Assembly (NCBI GenBank): GCA_910586255.1
Contig: CAJUHR010000014.1
Coordinates: forward strand, 34,554 to 98,553
Direction: 5' to 3'
Source of the DNA: an uncultured Lachnospiraceae bacterium
Lineage (GTDB): Bacteria > Bacillota > Clostridia > Lachnospirales > Lachnospiraceae
DNA: 64,000 bases
The notes below the pieces were generated by a model. It had not been told where the DNA came from and did no database searches. It saw only the letters and a list, made by a program, of their open reading frames with translations. Below, piece after piece: positions 7,701 through 16,187 of this stretch. Positions within the stretch are counted from its first letter, which is position 1. The number at the start of each line of letters is the position of its first letter. Both the position numbers and the translations under genes were made by a program.

Positions 7701-10700
7701 CTGGTGAAGGTTTTTCCGATCACGGCTTCTTCCCCGTCTGCCGGAATTCTGGTCCAATCCGGATTATGATAGTCCATATAGACCGCGACCTCTTTGTCAA
7801 AGGTCAGCGTAACCTTTGTTGACTTTCCGGCCTGATACTTATTATTATAGTCGCTGAATTTGGTTTCCCATCCGTTCCACTCACTGCGGAACACTCTAAG
7901 CGCCCCGCTCAGCTCATCAAATGCCCCCGGCTCCCCATAAATAATGGCAAACTTGGAGAATTTATCGCTGGCAAAGGTAACCGTATCCGTGTTTCCGTCC
8001 AGATCCTCCAAAAACGTCCACTGACCATCATGAAGCCTCATCACCGCAAAATCATAGGAAGATCTGCGCAGATTATCCAACACAGGAACCTTGATGCAAA
8101 ACGGATCATCCGTCTCCGACAGCTGGGTGCGCTTTCCGTCTGTCTCCTTGTAGACCCGCACATCCGACACCTTTGCGATCCTGACAGAATCCTGTCCGCC
8201 AAACAAATCTGTCACCTGGGCCTTTTCCTCTTCCGAGAGAGAGCTTTCCTCCAGCACAATAGCCGTATGAACACCCTTATTAATCTCATCATCACTGAGA
8301 ATCGCCGTGGCGGCCTCCCGCATTGTGGATGCCAGTATCCCTGCGCCGCGCTTGCCCTCCACAGACACATACTCATTAAAATTCTTCTTTCCCGGAATCT
8401 CCACTTTGATATTGGTGATCTTCACATGGGATTTATAATCCGGCATCTGGCCGATCTGAATATCCATATGGTCATTATCCGGCCTGCCTGTGCGGATAAT
8501 TGTCTGGGAATCGGCATACCCGTTGGTGCTCCACACGCCGCCGATGGTAAAGGCAATGGTTCCCGGCGCGCTCTTGTCAAAGGTTGCTGTGGCCTTCACC
8601 GTGTCCCCCACCTCATAATCCGAATGCCACCGGCTGATCTCTGTCCCATAGGTTCCCCAGGATTTCGTCAGCACCGCAATGGGCTCATCCTCCAAAGGCC
8701 TGTCATCCTCCACGATCCGGATGGCCTTGATGGACATATCCCCGTCCTGGGCGCTGATCTGCAGATTTTTGACTTCATGGGGAATCAGATAATTGGACAA
8801 GAACCCCTGTATATCCCGATAGGCAAAAAGCGCCTGGCCGTTTACAATATAAGTGGGAGTCACCTGCTGCTGTTTTGTCCCGTTTTCACACCGCTCGTCA
8901 ACTACTGTAAACTGCAGGTTGGGTACATTTTCCTTATCCGCCTCATACTCCACCACAAGATATGTTCCCTCGCTTATCTGGTCAATAATATCCTGTTCCT
9001 GGTCCAGAGAATTATCCCCTGCGGTCCATCCCCACGGTCCCAGATCAATATTCTGAGGGTACCGTTTTCCTTCCTGGTTGATGTTGTCCACATAAGTGCC
9101 TTCATTTGAAGAGCGGTAATCCCCCTCCCGGTCCGGCCGCACTCTCTTTTCATCTCCCGGGTCCGTCACCTTCTCATCGCTGATCCAGATATCCATGATC
9201 TGTCCGTCATTGTAGGCGGCCAGCTGAATGGTATCCACCTTCACATCCCAGCTCAGATGAAGCATATTCCGGAATGAATCCATCCGCATGCTGAAAAACT
9301 GTTCCCGGTTTGCCTCCTTGTAGGAAGCCTTATAGCTCTTTCCGTTTCTCCATTCTCCGTCCACGGAAGCGCCCCAGCTTAAGATCGTCCAGCCTTCAAA
9401 ATCCGAAACAGCGCACCGGTACTGTACACAGAGATATTTTTCATCCGGCGCATCCAGAATCCGCTCAATATCCGTGCATACCCAGGCCTGGTTTGGATCT
9501 CCGTTTTTGAACAAAGACCTTTCCCTGGGAATCTCCGACCCTACATGGAGAGTCAGCTCCTCGATCTTTCCGTCACTGTAGGAGCCCAGATTCAGATAAC
9601 TCACATTGCTCTCTGGCGTGATTTTCATCATCCGCCTCAAATATTTGACACTGAATGTCTGGGTCACTTCCTTTGTGGAATCCCCGCTGTCCGCACTGTA
9701 TCCGGGCCCGTCAACCCATTCCCCGTCAACGGTGGCGCCCCAGCCTAAAACGCCCCAGTTTTCATGATCCTCCACGCAGGAGTACCGCAGGGTGATCCAG
9801 TCTGTGTCCGCACAGTCCAAAAGCCATCCGTCATTTGTCTCATATTTTCCGTTGGCCTCACCGGAATACAGAAGATAGTCTCCCGGCTCCGTATACTGGG
9901 TGGGCTCCAGACGGCCGCCTCCCCCGCCGGATCCGGAGCTGCCCGGCCCCTTCTTTAAAATATCCACGCTGACAGAGATGACGCCTATCTTATAATTGGC
10001 CCACATATCCGTGATCTGGATATTCAGATAATCATTGTCCGGCTTCACTTCCTTGGAGATCTCCTTCCCGTCCCCGGTCAGAGTGCTCCACTGTCCGTCA
10101 ATGTTCATGCCCAGCTGGCTGGACACATATTTGCTGAAATTCACAGTCACCCGAATCTCATCTCCCGGCTCGTAGTCCGGATTGTAATCAGAAAACTTGG
10201 TCTCAAAGCCCTGCCACAGTCCGGTAAATTTGTGGAGATAGCTTCCTGTATCCGCCTCGCCCTTGCGGACAATCTCCACGGAGATTTCCGTCAGGTTCAC
10301 GCTGGGCGCACCCTTCATATCGGAAATCTGAATATTCAGATAATCGCTGTCTGGCACCAGGGTAATGTTTCTCTTTTTTCCCTCGCCTCTGAAGGAATTC
10401 CACGCCCCGTCTATGTACAGACCGATCTGGCTGGTCACTGACTTGTTGAAGGAGGCACAAATCCGCACCTCATCGCCGGGCTCATAGCCTTCCACATAGT
10501 CGGTCAGCTTGCACTCATAGCCCACCCACACAGCCGTAAATTCGTGAAGGCACCGGGTGTCCTCCGGCTCCTCCTGGCCGTTTATGTCGTCCTCTAAGGC
10601 CTCACCCTCCATTTCTGCCGGTTTAGACACAGCTTCCTCTGTCTCCTGAACCCCGGCCGTTGTCTCCGGCTCGCTCTCCGGCTGCCCGTCATTTTCCTTA

Positions 10701-10840
10701 GCAGCCCTGGTTTCCTGAGCCAGATTGGTGGTGGATGCAATACATACTCCTCCGGAGGTAACAGCCAGAGTCAGGCAAAGCACCATGGACAAGGTTCTCC
10801 TTGCCAGCATGTTTCCCCAAAGCCTTGCGAAATGCTTCAT
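4778..10840 (-). CDS. Giant secreted multi-module protein (2020 aa) of the mannan locus
   Basis: Signal peptide (RRTLSMVLCLTLAVTSG) in residues 1-37, then an acidic linker. About ten copies of a roughly 95-residue module follow, at about 98-192, 202-295, 721-816 and consecutively from about 981 to 1695. Hallmarks are W.G.ET.F.DYN, a (V/L)TLTFD(K/Q)EV strand, DYLNIQITDM and a closing LLSVEV strand, resembling beta-sandwich carbohydrate-binding modules. Two copies of a second module (WG.LGWGA.VDGEW) occupy about 318-555. The final 325 residues hold Thr/Ala/Ser/Asp-rich repeats (TDSDAEPAVATGSDA) and a very acidic tail, with no LPXTG, membrane segment or S-layer repeat visible. No catalytic domain is recognised. 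It follows the GH26 mannanase by 50 bp with its own GGAGG site, so a mannan-binding or scaffold role is inferred, not shown. Confidence 0.75.
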   Translation of the reverse strand: MKHFARLWGNMLARRTLSMVLCLTLAVTSGGVCIASTTNLAQETRAAKENDGQPESEPETTAGVQETEEAVSKPAEMEGEALEDDINGQEEPEDTRCLHEFTAVWVGYECKLTDYVEGYEPGDEVRICASFNKSVTSQIGLYIDGAWNSFRGEGKKRNITLVPDSDYLNIQISDMKGAPSVNLTEISVEIVRKGEADTGSYLHKFTGLWQGFETKFSDYNPDYEPGDEIRVTVNFSKYVSSQLGMNIDGQWSTLTGDGKEISKEVKPDNDYLNIQITDMWANYKIGVISVSVDILKKGPGSSGSGGGGGRLEPTQYTEPGDYLLYSGEANGKYETNDGWLLDCADTDWITLRYSCVEDHENWGVLGWGATVDGEWVDGPGYSADSGDSTKEVTQTFSVKYLRRMMKITPESNVSYLNLGSYSDGKIEELTLHVGSEIPRERSLFKNGDPNQAWVCTDIERILDAPDEKYLCVQYRCAVSDFEGWTILSWGASVDGEWRNGKSYKASYKEANREQFFSMRMDSFRNMLHLSWDVKVDTIQLAAYNDGQIMDIWISDEKVTDPGDEKRVRPDREGDYRSSNEGTYVDNINQEGKRYPQNIDLGPWGWTAGDNSLDQEQDIIDQISEGTYLVVEYEADKENVPNLQFTVVDERCENGTKQQQVTPTYIVNGQALFAYRDIQGFLSNYLIPHEVKNLQISAQDGDMSIKAIRIVEDDRPLEDEPIAVLTKSWGTYGTEISRWHSDYEVGDTVKATATFDKSAPGTIAFTIGGVWSTNGYADSQTIIRTGRPDNDHMDIQIGQMPDYKSHVKITNIKVEIPGKKNFNEYVSVEGKRGAGILASTMREAATAILSDDEINKGVHTAIVLEESSLSEEEKAQVTDLFGGQDSVRIAKVSDVRVYKETDGKRTQLSETDDPFCIKVPVLDNLRRSSYDFAVMRLHDGQWTFLEDLDGNTDTVTFASDKFSKFAIIYGEPGAFDELSGALRVFRSEWNGWETKFSDYNNKYQAGKSTKVTLTFDKEVAVYMDYHNPDWTRIPADGEEAVIGKTFTRTITPSDDSLTIGIANLNGNGTVKLLNVLVEQDQEKITQFTAAGQKFAASFSAYYEMFVKGNPVTVKLTFDKEVVGTIGYHKDGTAGEVVESGSGASKTLTKTFTPGDDAWNIWIADMNGNSSVNLLNIEITQNVSPIYTFEHCWGAEGDQYSGNIADFCSDYEPGDKVKITAVLDKSSQIKMNVDSGGSDKEVMATGVRVSLTAVSENGGFCIQAGDDSKLPLGLLDVIVEIVEKAPEEEGLFSFTKAWGGDPDNEYTSTFSQHMADGKEFKTNVKTILKLTFDETVGAKLQNYGGEGVIEEGNNKIVQFEITPTIDNFMIQVTSIPAKGKVNLKLVEVTQEEISGDFIYKYTKTWEGLPEEVRNKQMENIQQGKETTVKLTFNKAVKAEIRYNDPAGNYKAVGNDSPSTVVEEKITPCDNYFDVVLAEAEVPVYLLDIELSQESAPEKIVNEFTAAWAGYETTFTEYNSDFVLGHEATVVLTFDQEVDKAQIAYKTTTTDWETTQGAGKIVTLSMTPNQDYMNIQITDMHGQASIKLLSVEVKQDAVEGKHEFKQAWSGYETSFVDYNSSFMPNNKTTVVLTFDQDVKAQVGYHTSENSGWTSKEGEGKIISLDLDNPEPPDDYLNIQITDMKGHESISLLSVVVIQDISKEAAANFSLNDMIMSEDYVHMFTEPGTIILELSDYYDEYELGQGVEVEMNLFSDGNFFARVEDADFVTITDSNETPAEVPSSGEEPVKATDSDAEPAVATGSDAAPAKARTKAKGKTKAVNTESSAELAPADMPETATDSNAEAALATTSNGTPAVTIKPAGSTETSGTLVYENDEDGTMTVRWFGNPQSGAIAVTILEMDGTQVNIDTVDVEENANAVSVKAGAMSAAKKLSAEICPSQTSDSKDDEISMEQDPAKKEEDLTGLPDETLSEVPDMPDGKPEEPDEKTEDEARTEEDIQDSFAEPETAFVEETDYSERETED

Positions 10841-10890
10841 CTTCCTATCCTCCTAACCTTTTTCTTTTTTTCACAACCGTTTCCTGTCAT

Positions 10891-13800
10891 TTATTTACGG
10901 CGGGATTTATCCTTATCCAGTGCCAGACCGATGACACATCCTGCCGCCGCCAAAGCCACCAGCCCTGAGAGCAGAGGAAGAATAAATCTGGTCCAGGAGA
11001 TACCGCTTCCCGCTGTTTCCGCTTCCGAATCCATTATCTCTCCGGCCGTCTCCCCGCTGCCTGCTGCCTGAGCCTCATCCGGCTGCTCCTGGCTTTCCAC
11101 ATGCTCCGTGACCACAAATTCCGGCGCTGTCTTTCCCGATAACACTGCCTTGATGTCGTCATAGTACAGCACGCCGCGCACCTCTCCGTTCTCATCGATG
11201 GCCGGTGAATCCCCGATTGCATTGACCCACAAACCGAATCCGGAGATATCCGATGCTGTCTCCGGAGACAGAGCCCCCTTGCCGTTCTTATCCCGGAACT
11301 CGCCAAAGGGCAGTGTCACCAGCATGGGATCCGTGGCGGACGCATATTCCGGATACTCCTGCAGATACGCCTCATAGGATCCTCCGCTGGAGGTGCTGAT
11401 CTGCACCACCGTCTTCTGATTGTTGCCGTCCGGCTTTATCCAAAGCTCTAGGGCATCGCATCCGGACCAGTCCGCCTCCTTGGGAAATTCACATCCCGCC
11501 CAGCCGTTGCGGGTCTCCATATAGTCAAATTTCAGAGCATATTCCCCGTCATTCTTAAACTCATCCGACAGGCTGATGCTAAGCTCACAGCCTCCGTCCT
11601 TATTGCTGCTCCAGCTGTCCAGCAAAAGATTTGCAAGACCTGCATAGGATTCAAAATCATCGATCAGCAGCGGATCGTCCGACCGGGGAGCAATGTTGTA
11701 GATCACCCGAATCTCCTGAAGCTTTTCTCCCCCTGCGTACAGCCCGACTTTTCCGTCTGCCGCCTCCCCCAGCTTCTTTAAGGTGGCCGCATCCAGCACT
11801 GCCTCCGCCTGCTTTCCGCTTATCTCTGCCTTGATGGCAACCGGCTCCCCGCTGCCCTCCAGACGAAACTCCGCATCGGCAACCTCCTCATTGAGCCGCG
11901 CCGTAAGCTTTCTCTCCTCCAGGATTCTGACCCCGGCCACCGGCTCCGTTATATATCCGGTCACCTGTCCGTAGGGCAGGCTCTCGGCTTTCGTGATTCT
12001 TCCGGAGAGAATATCCTTCATAATTCCTGCCTGATCCTTTGCAAACACGCTGTTCTTGTCATTGTACATGGCCACGAAGGAATCCAAAAGCTCGTGTCCG
12101 AACAGCTTTCCTCCCTCTCTCTTCTCCACCACAAAGGGAGAATAATACCCGCCGCTTCTGGCGTAATTGGACCACAGCATAAAGTAGCAGCAATCATATT
12201 CCGGCTTGGTCATAATATCCAGCATTTCCGTGTACCACTCCGGCCGCCGGTTTCCTGTCTCCGGGATTCCTCCGGTCTTGACGGAAGACATTCCTGTCTC
12301 CGTCACTGCCATCAGCTTTTTATGCTCCTTGGCAAAGGTATCCGTCAGCTTCAAAGTATTCTCAAAGCTCTGTAGGAAGGTATATCCTTCCGAATCCGGA
12401 GCCGGATTGTTGTCGTAGGTGTCAAATCCCACCAGGTCCACATACTCATCGCCCGGATACCGCTCCTCGTACTCATCCAGGTTGGCTGCCTCCGAACCGG
12501 GCCCGTACAGATACAACAGATTGTGAACATTTTTCTCATCTCTCAGATACTCTACCGTATATTTATAATTGCTCTTGTAGGTCTGGGCATCACAGAATGC
12601 CTTGCCCCACCAGAACCAGCTTCCCGTATTCTCGTGAAGGGGGCGGAACAGCACCGGCCCTTTCACCTGCTTCACATAATCCGCAATCACATCCAGGTGC
12701 GCCCGGTAAGCCTCGTTGAAAGCTCCCCCCGGCAATATCTGGTTGGCACAGTTCCCGGTCAGCACATAGGAATCTGCCGGTGTAAAATCAAATCCGTCAT
12801 AGCTGTTGGCAAAATTCCCCTCCAGCTTCACAGTACCGGAGAAATTGGGCATATGGCTGGACAGGGTGACAATGGCTCCCCTCTCGATGGCTTCGTTGGA
12901 AAACAAAGCCGCTGCCTTTATATTTCCCTCGTTGGTATCAGGAATCTCCGACCCCGGATGGCGCTCATTATACTTGCTGGCAAAGCCTCCGAACAGACCG
13001 CCGCAGTCCATTCCCACAATGGCCGCCAGAGAGCCTGTCACATCCTCCGTATCCGAATCGGACAGCTCTACGGCCCCGGCCTTTAGCACCGTATCCTCCA
13101 TGTGTCCGTAAAGGGTGGCGTCTGATTCTCCCACCGCCTTTAAATATTGATAGAGCGCCACCACAGAAGGGTCTGCCTTCGGGTCTGCCAGCTTCACTTC
13201 CTTTGCATAGTCAAAGGAAGTCCCATTGACTGTCAGCGCTCCCTCACTGCCGGAAATCACTGTCTCCGTCTTCACGGGAATGGTGGTTTCCTTCAGAAAT
13301 TTTTCCTTTTTCACATTGCTCAGAGTAATATTGTCAAGCCACACATATCCGTGGTAATCCGTATACTCGCCGATAATCAGAAGCATCAGCTTCCCGGGCT
13401 TTTCTCTCTGAGTATACTTTTCATCACAGGTCAGGGACAGGTTCACCAATTTCAGCCCATCCACATCCTCCGCAGGCGTCTCCATGATCCTGCAGGTCTG
13501 ATCTCCGAAAATATTGTTAGAAAATGCCTTCACCGACAGCTGACCTGTGGTAAACGCCGCCGGGTCGTAATACAAATCAAAATTCAGAACCTTATAAGGG
13601 GAATAATCAATCCCCTCCTCCTCCGTCAGACAAATGCCGGTCTGACTGTAGCTGTTATCCGTATTGAGAGAATAATCCAGGTTCAGCCGCAGCATCCCCT
13701 TGTCCCTGTCATACTCACAGCTTCCGCCGCCTTTAAAGCTGTCCCCGGACCAGCTGTCGTCATACACCCATCCCTGGTCTCCCTCCTCAAAGTCCCATAC

Positions 13801-13923
13801 CCTGGTCACTTCCCCTGCCTCCGGCTCCCCGAAGGCAACCACAGAGCAGACGGGAGAACCCGCCAGTACGAAAGCCATCCCCAAAGCCGCGCCTATCCTG
13901 GTTTTCTTCGATCCTCTCTTCAC
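10891..13923 (-). CDS. Membrane-anchored GH26 beta-mannanase with carbohydrate-binding modules
   Basis: Endo-1,4-beta-mannanase of 1010 residues. It has an N-terminal signal peptide and a beta-sandwich module at about 37-205 (VWDFEEGDQGW start), similar to mannan-binding CBM27-type modules. The GH26 catalytic barrel spans about 235-630: RPLHENTGSWFWWGKAF carries the acid/base Glu and MAVTETGMSS the nucleophile Glu. A linker and a second binding module (IDDFESYAG, about 745-945) follow. The C-terminus has a transmembrane helix with a basic tail (ALDKDKSRRK), so it is held on the membrane rather than by sortase. The start is GTG at 13923 with GGAGG upstream. It is downstream of the transporter genes and upstream of the ten-module protein, so mannan would be cut at the cell surface and the products imported. 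Confidence 0.9.
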   Translation of the reverse strand: MKRGSKKTRIGAALGMAFVLAGSPVCSVVAFGEPEAGEVTRVWDFEEGDQGWVYDDSWSGDSFKGGGSCEYDRDKGMLRLNLDYSLNTDNSYSQTGICLTEEEGIDYSPYKVLNFDLYYDPAAFTTGQLSVKAFSNNIFGDQTCRIMETPAEDVDGLKLVNLSLTCDEKYTQREKPGKLMLLIIGEYTDYHGYVWLDNITLSNVKKEKFLKETTIPVKTETVISGSEGALTVNGTSFDYAKEVKLADPKADPSVVALYQYLKAVGESDATLYGHMEDTVLKAGAVELSDSDTEDVTGSLAAIVGMDCGGLFGGFASKYNERHPGSEIPDTNEGNIKAAALFSNEAIERGAIVTLSSHMPNFSGTVKLEGNFANSYDGFDFTPADSYVLTGNCANQILPGGAFNEAYRAHLDVIADYVKQVKGPVLFRPLHENTGSWFWWGKAFCDAQTYKSNYKYTVEYLRDEKNVHNLLYLYGPGSEAANLDEYEERYPGDEYVDLVGFDTYDNNPAPDSEGYTFLQSFENTLKLTDTFAKEHKKLMAVTETGMSSVKTGGIPETGNRRPEWYTEMLDIMTKPEYDCCYFMLWSNYARSGGYYSPFVVEKREGGKLFGHELLDSFVAMYNDKNSVFAKDQAGIMKDILSGRITKAESLPYGQVTGYITEPVAGVRILEERKLTARLNEEVADAEFRLEGSGEPVAIKAEISGKQAEAVLDAATLKKLGEAADGKVGLYAGGEKLQEIRVIYNIAPRSDDPLLIDDFESYAGLANLLLDSWSSNKDGGCELSISLSDEFKNDGEYALKFDYMETRNGWAGCEFPKEADWSGCDALELWIKPDGNNQKTVVQISTSSGGSYEAYLQEYPEYASATDPMLVTLPFGEFRDKNGKGALSPETASDISGFGLWVNAIGDSPAIDENGEVRGVLYYDDIKAVLSGKTAPEFVVTEHVESQEQPDEAQAAGSGETAGEIMDSEAETAGSGISWTRFILPLLSGLVALAAAGCVIGLALDKDKSRRK

Positions 13924-14098
13924 CCCTGCACCTCCAAATTTCCTCTATTTCTCTTATACCCTGTACAGCTTGAACCTTCTGCAAACCTAACAAAAACCGC
14001 AACCTTTTTATTTTAATATTCTTGTTGCTGCTATTTTTAGCTTCTCCGCCCCAGGCTCCCGGCTTCTCTGCTCATGTCTCCCGCCTGGTCTCAGCTTT

Positions 14099-14226
14099 GG
14101 CGTGGACATAGTTTCCCGCCGGACCCTCTTTGCACGCCGGCACTTAGGCTGCGTATTGTGCAGCCTTAGTACCGCTGCGTGCAAAACGGAGCGAGAGCGC
14201 GTCCGGCGGGAAACTATGTCCACGCC
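14099..14226. repeat. Large nested palindrome between permease and mannanase genes (repeat family 3)
   Basis: The 340-bp gap 13924-14262 contains 26-nt perfect inverted arms, 14099-14124 with 14201-14226 (outer part GGCGTGGACATAGTTTCCCG). Inside are TTTGCACGC/GCGTGCAAA arms and a central ACTTAGGCTGC/GCAGCCTTAGT hairpin with one mismatch. There is no T-run on either side. The right half (14166-14204) is clearly related to 27711-27753. In the operon mRNA it could separate the transporter and enzyme segments or act as a processing site; it could equally be a miniature mobile element. Confidence 0.8.
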
Positions 14227-14262
14227 GAAGCGTACCCCTCGCGACTCCCCAAACAGCGCTCC

Positions 14263-15108
14263 TCACCCTTTGACAGCCCCCGCCGCCATACCTCCATACA
14301 CTCTCTTCTGGAATATAAGGAACAAAATCAAAATCGGCGCAATGGTAATCAGCACACCTGCACAGATATAATTATACTGATTTCCGTAAGGTCCTGTAAA
14401 TGTATAAAGCGCGGTAGAAATAGTCTTAAGCTTCGGAGCCTGCAGATACAGGTTTGACGCATAGTACTCGTTGTAGACGCTGACGCCCTTAAGCAGCAGT
14501 GATGTCATGATGGCCGGCTTTAAAAGCGGGAACAGAATCTTGAAAAACACGCCGAAATAAGTACATCCGTCCATGATCGCCGACTCGTCCAAAGACACCG
14601 GAAGATTCTCGAAAAACTGCAGGAAAATATAGATAGAAATAATATCCGTTCCCATCAGAACGATCATATATCCGTACAGATGATTCACCAGTCCCAGGGA
14701 ATACATAATCTGATAAATGGTCACCTGCATGGCGATTCCCGGAAGCAAGGCGGCAAACATAAACAGATTCTGCACCAGCGCCCGTCCCGGAAATTTAAAC
14801 CGGTTCAGCACATAGGCCAGCATAGATCCCATAAAGATGGACGCAGTCAGCACCACCATAAGCACCAGCCCGGTATTTATAAATCCCCGCAGCATGCTGG
14901 CCTTCTGAACAGCCGTCACAAAATTGTCAAAGTTCAGAAACGATTTGGGCAGATCCAGAACCGAGGTTTGTGCATACTCCTCATTGGTCTTAAAGGCCGT
15001 AAGCACACATACACAGACCGGAATCAGCGCGCACAGCGCCGCAAACACCAGTGAAACATACTTTAATATTTCAAATAACAGCGAAAGCCCTTTCTTTTTC
15101 TTCATCAC
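14263..15108 (-). CDS. Carbohydrate ABC transporter permease (MalG/CUT1 type)
   Basis: Inner-membrane permease of 281 residues with about six transmembrane segments. The EAA-type loop DESAIMDGCTYFGVFFKILFP is typical of CUT1 sugar importers. It overlaps the preceding permease gene by 4 bp; the start may be GTG at 15108 or ATG at 15105, both behind AGGAG. No ATP-binding subunit is encoded in the locus, which is normal for CUT1 systems that share an MsmK-like ATPase. The linked mannanase suggests mannooligosaccharides as substrate. Confidence 0.92.
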   Translation of the reverse strand: MMKKKKGLSLLFEILKYVSLVFAALCALIPVCVCVLTAFKTNEEYAQTSVLDLPKSFLNFDNFVTAVQKASMLRGFINTGLVLMVVLTASIFMGSMLAYVLNRFKFPGRALVQNLFMFAALLPGIAMQVTIYQIMYSLGLVNHLYGYMIVLMGTDIISIYIFLQFFENLPVSLDESAIMDGCTYFGVFFKILFPLLKPAIMTSLLLKGVSVYNEYYASNLYLQAPKLKTISTALYTFTGPYGNQYNYICAGVLITIAPILILFLIFQKRVYGGMAAGAVKG

Positions 15109-16112
15109 ACTGCCGCTCCTTTCTGTGCCCTTCTCTTCTGCTCTGCTTTTTTCCTCTTTCTCACCGCTGCCTTGGACTCGTCATCTGTTCCGTTGTCAAA
15201 TACATAGGCAAAGAACAGCTTCTGAGCAACCGTACAGAGAATGATGATCACCAGCAATACGATTGCCATGGCGCAGGCTAAGCCTACCTTCTGGTTCTCA
15301 TGAGCCAGGCGGTTCATGATGACAAAGTAGGTGCCGGTTCCCATGGTACCGTTTGTGATAACGTAAGGCGGCTCGAATGCACTTAAGGAACCGCTGATGG
15401 AAAGAATCAGGTTCAGCACAATAATGGACTTGATGCTTGGAAGGATAATGTAGCGGAACCGATGCCAGTTGTTGGCTCCGTCCAGAGCCGCCGCCTCATA
15501 AAGGTCCGTATCCACCGACATCATGGCTCCAAGGAACATGATCATGTTCTGTCCCGTATACCGCCACACGGACGTTGCCGCCAGAGCCACATTGTTGATG
15601 CTCTGATCCTGCAGCCAGTAGGGAATGTCATCCAGCTTCATCCCAAATATCTGCAAGAGGGAGTCAAACACAAACCCGCGGGCATAGAAAAACTTGAAAA
15701 TAAATCCCACTGCGATACCGCAGATCAGGTAGGGAAAGAACAGGGCCGCCTTAAACACGGACTCTCCCTTTACCTTAAATACCATCAATGTGGCAAAGAA
15801 CAATGCCAGCACCAGCTGAACCACCGCACCGCCCATATAGTACACGCTCACCAACAGCGCGCGGAAAATCTCGGTTCTGTGAAACACATCCACATAGTTA
15901 GCCAGCCCTACAAACTTCTTCGGCCCGATATACTTCATATTGTAGAAGCTGAACTGGACCATTCTCATAAACGGCAGATATGTAAATACAATGAGCAGCA
16001 AAAGCGGAGCAAACAAAAAAGTCACGATCACTAAAAACCGCTGCGCCTCCCTGCTCTTCATTTTCTCGGCAAATGTCTTTTTTCCTACTACGGCACTTTC
16101 TCCATTACTCAC
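15105..16112 (-). CDS. Carbohydrate ABC transporter permease (MalF/CUT1 type)
   Basis: Inner-membrane permease of 335 residues with an N-terminal cytoplasmic arm, about six transmembrane segments, and the EAA loop YEAAALDGANNWHRFRYIIL. It ends in a highly basic tail (AAVRKRKKAEQKRR). GTG start at 16112 with AAAGGAG seven nt upstream. It forms the heterodimeric channel with the 14263 permease and is fed by the 16188 lipoprotein. Confidence 0.92.
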   Translation of the reverse strand: MSNGESAVVGKKTFAEKMKSREAQRFLVIVTFLFAPLLLLIVFTYLPFMRMVQFSFYNMKYIGPKKFVGLANYVDVFHRTEIFRALLVSVYYMGGAVVQLVLALFFATLMVFKVKGESVFKAALFFPYLICGIAVGFIFKFFYARGFVFDSLLQIFGMKLDDIPYWLQDQSINNVALAATSVWRYTGQNMIMFLGAMMSVDTDLYEAAALDGANNWHRFRYIILPSIKSIIVLNLILSISGSLSAFEPPYVITNGTMGTGTYFVIMNRLAHENQKVGLACAMAIVLLVIIILCTVAQKLFFAYVFDNGTDDESKAAVRKRKKAEQKRRAQKGAAV

Positions 16113-16134
16113 GGTAAATTCTCCTTTCTCACGA

Positions 16135-16174
16135 CAGTCCGGGCATTTCTTCTGTAAGCCGACTGCCCGGACTG
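16135..16174 (-). other. Intra-operonic stem-loop after the binding-protein gene
   Basis: CAGTCCGGGCA (16135-16145) pairs perfectly with TGCCCGGACTG (16164-16174) in the short gap between the binding-protein stop and the first permease start. The permease Shine-Dalgarno follows at once and no T-run is present. Stem-loops here are known to raise the relative amount of binding-protein mRNA in ABC operons; that role is inferred. Confidence 0.7.
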
Positions 16175-16187
16175 CTTTTCCCCCTTA

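Noticed and set aside
8030..9109. Plus-strand open frame of 359 codons within the giant secreted protein gene
   Set aside because: It is a shadow of the modular coding sequence in GC-richer DNA and shows low-complexity, motif-free translation.
12523..13086. Long plus-strand open frame inside the mannanase gene (187 codons)
   Set aside because: It is antisense to a clear GH26 coding region, has no Shine-Dalgarno and encodes no recognisable motif.
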